Of a DNA stretch of 24,915 nucleotides, positions 15,621 to 22,897 are shown piece by piece; within the stretch, counting starts at the first letter, position 1; every line of letters begins with the position of its first letter. The notes beneath the pieces are model-generated. The model did no database searches, was not told where the DNA came from, and was given only the letters and a program-made list of their open reading frames with translations. Both the position numbers and the translations under genes were made by a program. The stretch is from an uncultured Collinsella sp. (GTDB taxonomy: Bacteria; Actinomycetota; Coriobacteriia; Coriobacteriales; Coriobacteriaceae). The DNA lies in the NCBI GenBank assembly GCA_934630735.1, contig CAKTWK010000032.1, positions 1-24,915 on the forward strand, read 5' to 3'.

Positions 15621-15916
15621 TCTTGATCTGTAACAGGAGGAGGGCCAAATTGGGCCTAGATGTTACAGATTGAGACGGCGTCGAGCTGCCTGTCCTTTCA
15701 TCTCGATCTGTAACACGAAGGACTGTTTTTGGCAGCTACCTGTTACAGATCGAGATTGTTTTAGCCGGCTTATCTATTTGTCTCGATCTGTAACAGTAAG
15801 GGCGGATTTCGGACGTTAGGTGTTACAGATTGAGATAAATCCTAGGGAAAGGACCGGTTTGTCTTGATCTGTAACAGGTAGGACCGTTTTGGCCGAGTAG
15901 GTGTTACAGATTGAGA
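15621..15916. repeat. Array of four inverted-repeat units on an 80-base period
   Basis: Eight copies of a 15-base element alternate in orientation. Left arms TCTYGATCTGTAACA are at 15621, 15701, 15781 and 15862. Right arms TGTTACAGATYGAGA are at 15661, 15741, 15821 and 15902. The interior of every unit is exactly 25 bases. The gaps between units are 25, 25 and 26 bases. Arms vary only at one C/T position. Interiors are diverged but share positions (GG near base 5, a T-rich centre, TA near the end), so units look like ancient tandem copies under selection for the arms. The array fills the space between two convergent terminators and has no ORF. Confidence 0.9.
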
Positions 15917-15954
15917 TTGTTTGGTCGAGGCAGGCCACGGGCAACACGCGGGTA

Positions 15955-15986
15955 CAAAAAACGGAGCCGTGTTGCCACGACTCCGT
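15955..15986 (-). terminator. Terminator of the malQ-glgP transcript
   Basis: On the minus strand, an 11-bp stem with one mismatch (15961-15971 with 15976-15986), 4-base loop, then six T residues (15955-15960). It lies 30 bases past the glgP stop. Confidence 0.8.
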
Positions 15987-16015
15987 TCCTTAAGAGGATG
16001 GGTAAGGGGAATGGA

Positions 16016-18283
16016 TTAGTCCAGGTGCCAGATCTCGTCGTTGTACTGGGAGATCGTGCGGTCGGACGAGAAGGTGCCGGCGTTGGCGATGTTGATCAGC
16101 GCCTTGCGCATCCAGGCGTCCTGGTTCTCGTAGTCTGCCAGCACACGCTCCTTGGTCTGGATGTACTCCTCAATGTCGAGCAGGGCCATAAACCAGTCCT
16201 TGCCCTTGATGTCGTCGTGCAGGCGTTGCAGACGCTCGGCGTTGCCGGTCGCCATAAAGGCGGGATTGGTGATGAAGTCCACCAGCAGTTTGATGCCGGG
16301 CTTGCGGTAGAGCGCGCCGGCGTCATAGGTGCCGTCGGCGTAGAGCTTCTCGACCTGTTTGGACGAGGCACCAAAGGTGTAGATGTTCTCGTCGCCCACG
16401 AGCTCAGCGATCTCCACATTGGCGCCGTCGAGCGTGCACAGGGTCAAAGCACCGTTGAGCATGAACTTCATGTTGGAGGTGCCGCTCGCCTCCTTGGAGG
16501 CCAGGCTGATCTGCTCGGAGATGTCGGCAGCGGGAATCACGCGCTCGGCGGCGGTGACGTTGTAGTTCTCAATCATGACAACCTGCAGGTAGGGAGCCAC
16601 GTCGGGGTCGTTGGCTATCCATTGGGAAAGCGTCAGGATTAGGTGAATGATGTCTTGGGCGATGGTGTAGGCTGGGGCCGCCTTGCCGCCAAAGATGATG
16701 GTGACGGGGTGCTTAGGCTTATTGCCGTTCTTGATGTCGAGATACTTCCAGATGATGTAGAGCGCGAGCATCTGCTGGCGCTTGTACTCGTGGATACGCT
16801 TGACCTGAACATCGATGATGGCGTTGGAGGGAATGGTCACACCCTGCTCGAGCGCCATGAACTGGCGCATGATGGCCTTGGCCTCGGTCTTGGTGGCAGC
16901 CAGGCGCTCAAGAACATCTTTGTCGTCGGCGAACTTGGCGAGTTTGCTCAGATCGCCGGTGCTGCGCCAGTCGGTGCCGATCACATCGTCGAGCAGGTTG
17001 GCGAGCGCGGGGTTGGCGCCATGGATCCAACGGCGGAAGGTGATGCCGTTGGTCTTGTTGGAGAACTTCTCGGGGTAGATCTCGTAGAACGGATGAAGCT
17101 CGGTGTCCTCCAGGATCTTGGTGTGGAGTGCGGCGACGCCGTTGATGGAGAAGCCAAAGTGAATGTCCATGTGGGCCATGTGGGCGGTGTCGTGCTCGTC
17201 GATGATGGCGACGTGCGGGTCGTCGTGCTCGGCCTTGGCAATCTCGTCGAGCTTGACGATGATGTCGGCGATGGCGGGCGAGACCTTCTGCAGGCTGGCG
17301 AGCGGCCACTTCTCGAGCGCCTCGGCAAGGATCGTGTGGTTGGTGTAGGCGACCATGGAGCGCACGATGGTGACTGCCTCGTCAAACTCGATGTCGTGCT
17401 CGGTGGTGAGTAGGCGGATGAGCTCGGGAATGACCATGGTGGGGTGCGTGTCGTTAATCTGGACTACGGCGTAGTCGGCCAAGTCGTGCAGGTTGCTGCC
17501 GCGCTCGACGGCCTCGTCGATCAGGAGCTGGGCGGCGTTGCTCACCATGAAGTACTCCTGGTAGATGCGAAGCAGGCGGCCCTGCTCGTCGGAATCGTCG
17601 GGGTAGAGGAACAAGGTGAGGTTCTTGGCGATCTCGGTCTTGTCGAAGTCAATGGAACTGCCGGGTACCAGGCCGTCGTCGACGCTTGCCAGGTCGAACA
17701 GACGCAGGCGATTCTTGGCGGGCTGGCCGTAGCCGGGCACGTCGATGTTGACGAGCTTGGAGGTAACGGCAAAGTCGCCGAACTCAACAGTGTAGGAGCG
17801 GTCGTCATCGATCAGGATATCCTGCTCGCCGAGCCACTCGTCGGGGACGGCCTTCTGCTGGTTGTCGACAAAGCGCTGGCGGAACAGGCCGTAATGGTAG
17901 TTGAGGCCCACGCCGTCGCCGGTAAGACCCAGCGTGGCGATGGAATCCAAGAAGCATGCGGCCAGACGGCCCAGGCCGCCGTTGCCGAGCGAAGGCTCGA
18001 CCTCAAACTCCTCAATCTTATTGAGGTCGTGGCCGGCGGCGACGAGCTGGTCCTTAACCTCGTCATAGATGCCGAGGTCGATCATATTGTTGATGAGCAG
18101 CTTGCCGATCAAAAACTCGGCAGAGATGTAGTAGAGCTTTTTCTTGCCGTTGTTGAGCGGACAGGCGGCAGAGCGCTCCTGCACGAGCTTGACCAGCAGC
18201 TTATAAATACGACGGTCATCGAGCTGCTCGAGCGAGGTTCCAAAGGACTGCTCGGCAAGAGCCGCAAGATTGATACGGGGCAT
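16016..18283 (-). CDS. glgP: Glycogen/maltodextrin phosphorylase
   Basis: 755 residues. It cleaves alpha-1,4-glucans with phosphate to release glucose-1-phosphate. The pyridoxal-phosphate site EASGTSNMKFMLNGALT is clear, with Lys606 as the cofactor lysine. Other family stretches include LYYISAEFLIGKLL (~50-63), LGNGGLGRLAACFLDS (~99-114) and the substrate region RIHEYKRQQ. The length fits the shorter bacterial phosphorylases; E. coli GlgP has 815 residues. The ATG follows AGGAGG by four bases. It lies 128 bases after malQ on the same strand. A terminator-like hairpin between them could reduce but need not abolish read-through. With MalQ it forms the standard maltodextrin degradation pair in the cytoplasm. 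Confidence 0.95.
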   Translation of the reverse strand: MPRINLAALAEQSFGTSLEQLDDRRIYKLLVKLVQERSAACPLNNGKKKLYYISAEFLIGKLLINNMIDLGIYDEVKDQLVAAGHDLNKIEEFEVEPSLGNGGLGRLAACFLDSIATLGLTGDGVGLNYHYGLFRQRFVDNQQKAVPDEWLGEQDILIDDDRSYTVEFGDFAVTSKLVNIDVPGYGQPAKNRLRLFDLASVDDGLVPGSSIDFDKTEIAKNLTLFLYPDDSDEQGRLLRIYQEYFMVSNAAQLLIDEAVERGSNLHDLADYAVVQINDTHPTMVIPELIRLLTTEHDIEFDEAVTIVRSMVAYTNHTILAEALEKWPLASLQKVSPAIADIIVKLDEIAKAEHDDPHVAIIDEHDTAHMAHMDIHFGFSINGVAALHTKILEDTELHPFYEIYPEKFSNKTNGITFRRWIHGANPALANLLDDVIGTDWRSTGDLSKLAKFADDKDVLERLAATKTEAKAIMRQFMALEQGVTIPSNAIIDVQVKRIHEYKRQQMLALYIIWKYLDIKNGNKPKHPVTIIFGGKAAPAYTIAQDIIHLILTLSQWIANDPDVAPYLQVVMIENYNVTAAERVIPAADISEQISLASKEASGTSNMKFMLNGALTLCTLDGANVEIAELVGDENIYTFGASSKQVEKLYADGTYDAGALYRKPGIKLLVDFITNPAFMATGNAERLQRLHDDIKGKDWFMALLDIEEYIQTKERVLADYENQDAWMRKALINIANAGTFSSDRTISQYNDEIWHLD

Positions 18284-18330
18284 GTTTCCTCCTGTGGTGA
18301 GTCGACTACATGTCAGAAATTCAAAAGAAG

Positions 18331-18363
18331 CCCGCGCGAGGGATTGGGGCGGCCTCGCGCGGG
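18331..18363 (-). terminator. Hairpin between malQ and glgP (terminator or attenuating element)
   Basis: CCCGCGCGAGG (18331-18341) pairs perfectly with CCTCGCGCGGG (18353-18363). On the minus strand it is followed by CTTCTTTTG, a modest T-rich tail. It may lower glgP expression relative to malQ. Confidence 0.55.
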
Positions 18364-18411
18364 AAAAGCGGTCGCGTCCGCACGGTGGGGTGGGGTCGGG
18401 CGCGGTGGCTC

Positions 18412-19917
18412 CTATTGGGGAAGCTCGATTTCGGCTTCCGACGGGATGCGGAAGTAGGTTTCGGTCCAGTCGGTGAGCTTGTGCTCGAGCTCGCGGGTGA
18501 TGGCGCCATCGAGCATGCGCCAGGTCCAGTTGCCGCCCAGCGTGGCGGGAGTGTTGATGCGCGCCTCGTTGCCCAGGTTGAGCAGGTCTTGCATGGTGTA
18601 GATGCAGGTATCGCTCACGCTGGCGGCGATGGTGCGGTTGAGTGCATCGGCCATGGGCTCGCCGGCCTGCTGGTGGGTGTACAGGGCCGCCTGCTCGCGC
18701 TGACGCGGGGTGGCCGTTCCCTCAAACCAACCGCGCGCCGTCTCGTTGTCGTGTGTGCCCACATAGGCGACGGTGTTGGCAATGTAGTTGTGCGGCAGGT
18801 AGTACGAGTTGGTGCCCTCAAAGGCAAACTGCAAGATCTTCATGCCGGGGAAGCCCGAGTTGTCGCGCATGTCGATGACGCCGGGGGTAAGAAAACCCAG
18901 GTCTTCGGCAATGATGGGCAGCGTGCCGAGCTTTTTCTCGAGCGTCTTGAAGAACTTGAGGCCGGGGCCCTGCGTCCACGAACCGTAGGACGAATCGGGT
19001 GAGGAGAACGGCACCTCCCAATAGGCCTCGAAGCCGCGGAAGTGATCCAGGCGGATGACATCGTACATGTCGAGGGCGGCGCGGATGCGGCCCTCCCACC
19101 AGGAGAAACCGTCCGACTCCATGGCGTCCCAGTCGTAGATGGGATTTCCCCAGTACTGGCCGGTGGCCGAGAACTGGTCGGGCGGCGTGCCGGCGACACT
19201 CACAGGATTACCGGCGGCGTCGATCTTAAAGAGCTCGGGCGTGGCCCACATCTCGACGGAGTCGCGTGAGACATAGATGGGCAGGTCGCCAATGATGAGG
19301 ATGTCGCGCTCGTTGGCATAGGCCTTGAGGCGGCTCCACTGACGATCGAAGAAGTACTGCGTCATCTGGTGGTAGAGCATGCGCGCGGGATGGGCGGCGC
19401 AGACCTTGGCAGAAGCCTCACCGCGGGTACGGAGCTCTGCGGGCCACTCCCAAAATGCCTTGAGGCCGCACTCCTCCTTGACGGTCATGAACTCGCAGTA
19501 GGGGATGAGCCAGTCTTCGTTGGCTTGGACAAAGTTGTCGAAGTCGGCCGGCTTGTCGGCGGCAAAGCGCTCGGCGGCGCGGTCGAGAATCTGACGACGG
19601 CCACCAAAGATGGCGCCATAGTCGACATTGCTGGGGTTGGAGCCCAGGTACACGCCATCGATATCGCGCTGCTCCAGATACCCTGCCTCGATAAGCTCGG
19701 CAAAGTCGATAAAGTTGGGGTTGCCTGCGCGGGCCGAGAACGACTGATAGGGCGAATCGCCATAGCTGGTCGTCGTAAGGGGCAGAATCTGCCAGTAATG
19801 TTGTTTGCACGAGGCGAGAAAATCGACGAAGTCGTAGGCGTTCCAGCCAAAGCCGCCGATGCCGTATGGTCCGGGCAGTGATGAGACGGGCATGAGGACG
19901 CCGCTTGCACGCTCCAT
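18412..19917 (-). CDS. malQ: 4-alpha-glucanotransferase (amylomaltase)
   Basis: 501 residues from the ATG at 19917. It transfers glucan segments between maltodextrins and frees glucose, a GH77 enzyme. The N-terminal signature is LPGPYGIGGFG (14-24). The catalytic trio is visible: nucleophile Asp291 in RLDHFRGF, acid/base Glu338 in IAEDLG, and Asp390 in THDNETARGW. GGTGAG stands 7 bases before this ATG. In-frame GTG or TTG starts at 19929/19932 would add 4-5 residues and sit close to AGAAGG, so the exact start is open. It is the first gene of the malQ-glgP pair, with a -10 box and an operator-like palindrome upstream. Confidence 0.95.
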   Translation of the reverse strand: MERASGVLMPVSSLPGPYGIGGFGWNAYDFVDFLASCKQHYWQILPLTTTSYGDSPYQSFSARAGNPNFIDFAELIEAGYLEQRDIDGVYLGSNPSNVDYGAIFGGRRQILDRAAERFAADKPADFDNFVQANEDWLIPYCEFMTVKEECGLKAFWEWPAELRTRGEASAKVCAAHPARMLYHQMTQYFFDRQWSRLKAYANERDILIIGDLPIYVSRDSVEMWATPELFKIDAAGNPVSVAGTPPDQFSATGQYWGNPIYDWDAMESDGFSWWEGRIRAALDMYDVIRLDHFRGFEAYWEVPFSSPDSSYGSWTQGPGLKFFKTLEKKLGTLPIIAEDLGFLTPGVIDMRDNSGFPGMKILQFAFEGTNSYYLPHNYIANTVAYVGTHDNETARGWFEGTATPRQREQAALYTHQQAGEPMADALNRTIAASVSDTCIYTMQDLLNLGNEARINTPATLGGNWTWRMLDGAITRELEHKLTDWTETYFRIPSEAEIELPQ

Positions 19918-20002
19918 GAATGCACTCACCAACCTTCTTGTTGTGGGGTCAGCCTGCTGATGGAAGAGCAGTCCGCCCCCGGTGTTCTGATTCGATACGC
20001 CT

Positions 20003-20031
20003 ATTGTAGAGCATGTTGTTTAAACATGTAC
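20003..20031 (-). promoter_or_regulatory. malQ promoter with operator-like palindrome (site D)
   Basis: On the minus strand the -10 box TACAAT (20003-20008, within CTCTACAAT, also seen before the PTS gene) has a weak -35 at about 20026-20031. TTGTTTAAACAT on the plus strand (20016-20027), containing the perfect palindrome TGTTTAAACA, lies in the spacer and would block polymerase. It matches sites A, B, C and E. Confidence 0.55.
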
Positions 20032-20081
20032 GGGCAAGATAAAAAAGTTGGAAGTATTTCGGTGAATGGCTACGCGTCATG

Positions 20082-20115
20082 AAAAAGCCCCGGTCTCACA
20101 TCGTGAGATCGGGGC
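20082..20115 (-). terminator. Terminator of galE
   Basis: On the minus strand, GCCCCG...CGGGGC with an inner TCTCAC/GTGAGA stem (20087-20115), followed by five T residues (20082-20086). Confidence 0.88.
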
Positions 20116-20137
20116 AAGAACGGTATGTAGGTTTTTG

Positions 20138-21199
20138 CTACTCGGCGTCGGCGAAGCCGTTGGGGTTGTGGCTCTGCCAATTCCAGCTGTCGCGGCACAT
20201 ATCCGCGATGTCGTACTGGGCCTTCCAACCCATCATGCGCTCGGCCTTGGAGGCGTCGCACCAGTTGGCGGCGATGTCGCCGGCGCGGCGCTCGCGGATC
20301 ACGTAGGGCAGCTCCTTGCCACAAGCCTTGGAGAAGGCGGCGACGACCTCGAGTACCGAGGTGCCGGTGCCGGTGCCCAGGTTAAAGATCTCGACGCCGG
20401 TCTTGCCGTTCATCCAGTTGAGGGCGGCAACGTGACCAGAGGCCAGATCGCACACGTGGATGTAGTCGCGCACGCCGGTGCCGTCGGGGGTGGGGTAGTC
20501 GTTGCCAAAGACCTGAACGGCCTCGAGCTTGCCCACGGCGACCTGGGCGACGTAAGGCACCAGGTTGTTGGGGATGCCCTTGGGATCCTCGCCGATCAGG
20601 CCCGACGGATGAGCGCCGATGGGATTGAAATAACGGAGCAGCACGACGTCCCACTCGGGGTCGGCGGTGTGGACGTCCATGAGGATCTGCTCAATCATCC
20701 ACTTGGTCCAACCATAGGGGTTGGTCGCGGGCTTCTTGGGGTCCTCTTCGGTGACGGGCGGATTGTCTGGGTCGCCGTAGACGGTCGAAGAGCTCGAGAA
20801 GATGATGGACTTGCAGCCGTGGTTGCGCATGACATCGATGAGCACCAGGGTGTTCTCGATATTGTTGTGGTAGTACTCGACGGGCTTGCTCACCGATTCG
20901 CCGACGGCCTTAAAGCCGGCGAAGTGGATGACGCGGTCGATCTGATGGGTATCGAAGATCTTGTTCATCGCATCGCGGTCGAGCACGTTGGCCTCGTAGA
21001 AGGTGAGGTTCTTGGCGGCCTCATCGCCCACGATGGTCTTGACGCGGTCGATGGCAACGGCGCTGGAGTTGGAGAGGTCATCGACGACGACAACCTGGTA
21101 GCCGCCCTCGAGCAGCTGAACGACGGTGTGCGAGCCGATAAAGCCGGCGCCGCCGGTAACGAGGACGCAGGTGTCTTTGGGGTCGAGTGCTTTGGACAT
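20138..21199 (-). CDS. galE: UDP-glucose 4-epimerase
   Basis: 353 residues from the ATG at 21199. It interconverts UDP-glucose and UDP-galactose. The NAD-binding motif TGGAGFIG is at 15-22. The catalytic set is Ser/Thr in SSSSTVYG (~136-142) and Tyr162/Lys166 in NPYGWTKW. Further GalE stretches include HFAGFKAVGES, LRYFNPIGAHPSG and DGTGVRDYIHV. Earlier in-frame starts up to 21262 would add a tail lacking family similarity, whereas AGGAG sits five bases before 21199. It is monocistronic, ending in a strong terminator before the malQ promoter. It fits the surrounding sugar-nucleotide and glucan metabolism. Confidence 0.95.
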   Translation of the reverse strand: MSKALDPKDTCVLVTGGAGFIGSHTVVQLLEGGYQVVVVDDLSNSSAVAIDRVKTIVGDEAAKNLTFYEANVLDRDAMNKIFDTHQIDRVIHFAGFKAVGESVSKPVEYYHNNIENTLVLIDVMRNHGCKSIIFSSSSTVYGDPDNPPVTEEDPKKPATNPYGWTKWMIEQILMDVHTADPEWDVVLLRYFNPIGAHPSGLIGEDPKGIPNNLVPYVAQVAVGKLEAVQVFGNDYPTPDGTGVRDYIHVCDLASGHVAALNWMNGKTGVEIFNLGTGTGTSVLEVVAAFSKACGKELPYVIRERRAGDIAANWCDASKAERMMGWKAQYDIADMCRDSWNWQSHNPNGFADAE

Positions 21200-21236
21200 G
21201 TAGTCTCCTATCGAATCAGGAACACTTCTTGAGGGG

Positions 21237-21265
21237 AGTATAGCGCAGCTGGGGGCGCCCAAAAC
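21237..21265 (-). promoter_or_regulatory. galE promoter
   Basis: On the minus strand a good -10 box TATACT (21237-21242) with a weak -35 GTTTTG (21260-21265) at 17-base spacing, about 40 bases before the start. Confidence 0.45.
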
Positions 21266-21467
21266 ACGCGGGGCAGGAAAACCAGAGGATTGATGTTAAC
21301 GTACTCATAGGTTGTCATTTGCATAATCCTTACCTTTGGTGTGGGACGTATTTGCGAGCCGCTGACCATGCTTTTCCAGCCGTTCGTGGAAATAGTTGGG
21401 ACAAGCGCGATGTGCGTTAATATGTTTGAGTTGAGCGACATATAAATAAGCATGTAACGGAGTACAT

Positions 21468-22673
21468 ATGTCACCGAACAACGATTCCATCTTTACGCAG
21501 GAGCTTTCGCGCCGCACTGCCCTTAAGGCTCTTTTCGGCGCCGCTTCCGCGGCTGTTCTTTTTGGCCTGCCCGCCCGCGCCCATGCGGCTGAGGCCAGCC
21601 AAGAAACCACCGACAAACTGAATGCCGCCCAGGCCCAGCTCGACGAGGTCCAGGCTCAGCTTGACAGTATCGCCAATGAGTACGCGGCGCTCGCCAACAA
21701 GAATGCCCAGACCCTCAGCGATATCGAGGGCGTTCAGGGTCAGATCGACGACACCCAGGCTCAGATCGACACCAAGAAGTCGGAGCTTAAGAAGAAGCGT
21801 AACGACCTTTCCGATCGCGTGGCGGCAAGCTACAAGTCGGGCGGTACCAATATCCTGTCGTTGCTGCTCGCTTCTGGCTCGTTTGAGGAGCTCGTCGCCA
21901 ACGCGCATTACGTCGAGAAGATCAACAAGAGCGACCGCGACGCCATCGAGGACATTCAGACCATCCAAAAGGAGCTCGACACGCAAAAGTCCGAGCTCGA
22001 GTCGCAGAAGGCCGACCTGGAGAAGCTCAAGGACCAGCAGACGGCCCAGATGCAGGACATGCAGGCCAAGCAGCAGGAGGTCCAGACGGTTCTGAACGGC
22101 CTATCCGACGATGTCAAGGAGCTCATGGCACAGCGTGATTCCGAGATTCTCGCTGCCGCCCAGGCAGAGGAGGCTGCCAGGAAGGCTGCCGCTGCCGCGG
22201 CTGCCGCAAACAAGAACAATTCCTCTTCGGGTGGTTCAAGCTCGGGTGGCGGATCGTATGCGCCCGGAACTCCGCAACAGAATGCCGGCTCGGGCAAGCA
22301 GCAGGCCGTCGTCAACGCATGCTACTCCACGCCTTCGCCTGGCCTGAACTGGTGCGCCGCCTGGGTTACCAATGTGTTCCGCAACGCCGGCGTGGGCTAC
22401 TTTGGCGGCAACGCGTGCGACATGTTTAACGCCTGGTGCTACAGCTCCGATCGTTCGGCGCTGCAGGTGGGCATGATCGTGGCCGACTCGTCGCACAGTG
22501 GCACCGGTACGCCGGGTCTGCTGTACGGACACGTGGGCATCTATGTTGGCGGCGGCATCGTTATGAGCAACGAGGGCTCCATTACGTCTAAGTCACTTGA
22601 TGCGTTTATTCGGTTCTACGGTACTGGCTCTGGCGTGCGCTGGGGTTGGCTCGGCGGTATTGCGCTGTCGTAA
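21468..22673 (+). CDS. Exported coiled-coil cell-wall hydrolase (PcsB-like, NlpC/P60- or CHAP-type)
   Basis: 401 residues. The N-terminus has a Tat-like signal (LSRRTALKALFGAASAAVLFG, cleavage after AHA ~40). Residues ~45-240 are a long coiled coil with heptad-rich QAQLDEVQAQLD and KSELESQKADLEKLKDQ segments, like PcsB/RipA-type regulators of cell separation. An Ala run and a Ser/Gly linker (~240-280) follow. The C-terminal ~120 residues form a papain-like amidase domain with the catalytic Cys296 in LNWCAAWV and His355 in YGHVGIYVG. It probably cuts peptidoglycan cross-links at division, held inactive by the coiled coil. The ATG has ACGGAG six bases before it; TATAAA (21441-21446) is a likely -10 box. 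A long palindrome immediately follows the stop. Confidence 0.88.
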   Translation: MSPNNDSIFTQELSRRTALKALFGAASAAVLFGLPARAHAAEASQETTDKLNAAQAQLDEVQAQLDSIANEYAALANKNAQTLSDIEGVQGQIDDTQAQIDTKKSELKKKRNDLSDRVAASYKSGGTNILSLLLASGSFEELVANAHYVEKINKSDRDAIEDIQTIQKELDTQKSELESQKADLEKLKDQQTAQMQDMQAKQQEVQTVLNGLSDDVKELMAQRDSEILAAAQAEEAARKAAAAAAAANKNNSSSGGSSSGGGSYAPGTPQQNAGSGKQQAVVNACYSTPSPGLNWCAAWVTNVFRNAGVGYFGGNACDMFNAWCYSSDRSALQVGMIVADSSHSGTGTPGLLYGHVGIYVGGGIVMSNEGSITSKSLDAFIRFYGTGSGVRWGWLGGIALS

Positions 22674-22681
22674 AGCCGACT

Positions 22682-22817
22682 GGGCCGCGTGCCCGCCCGC
22701 AATATATTTGATTGCCTGCTCGGGCGGTCCTGCGCAAGACGAAGGCCACATTAAGTGGCCTTCTTTGCGTGCGGAACTCGCGATCAATCAAATATATTGC
22801 GGGCGGGCACGCGGCCC
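22682..22817. repeat. 136-base palindrome with 33-base perfect arms
   Basis: Bases 22682-22714 are the exact reverse complement of 22785-22817. Each arm has a G+C-rich half (GGGCCGCG..., CCGCCCGC) and an A+T-rich half (AATATATTTGATTG). The 70-base interior carries a smaller perfect hairpin GAAGGCCAC (22741-22749) / GTGGCCTTC (22755-22763) and copy 2 of the 30-base repeat. It starts nine bases after the preceding stop codon and is followed by TTTT, so it may serve as terminator, but it is far longer than needed. It resembles a MITE or another foldback element. Confidence 0.85.
22754..22783 (+). repeat. 30-base dispersed repeat, copy 2
   Basis: Identical over 30 bases to 4835-4864. Here it lies in the right half of the interior of the long palindrome. 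Confidence 0.7.
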
Positions 22818-22897
22818 TTTTGGGTCCAACGTGCTACATACCGGACTGGTTGTCTGAATAAAAGAAAGTGACGGTCCCTTGGACTAAATACTTAGTT

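Noticed and set aside
15621..15916. CRISPR array
   Set aside because: Repeats alternate in orientation, are only 15 bases, and the intervening sequences resemble each other. There are only four units and no cas genes in the window.
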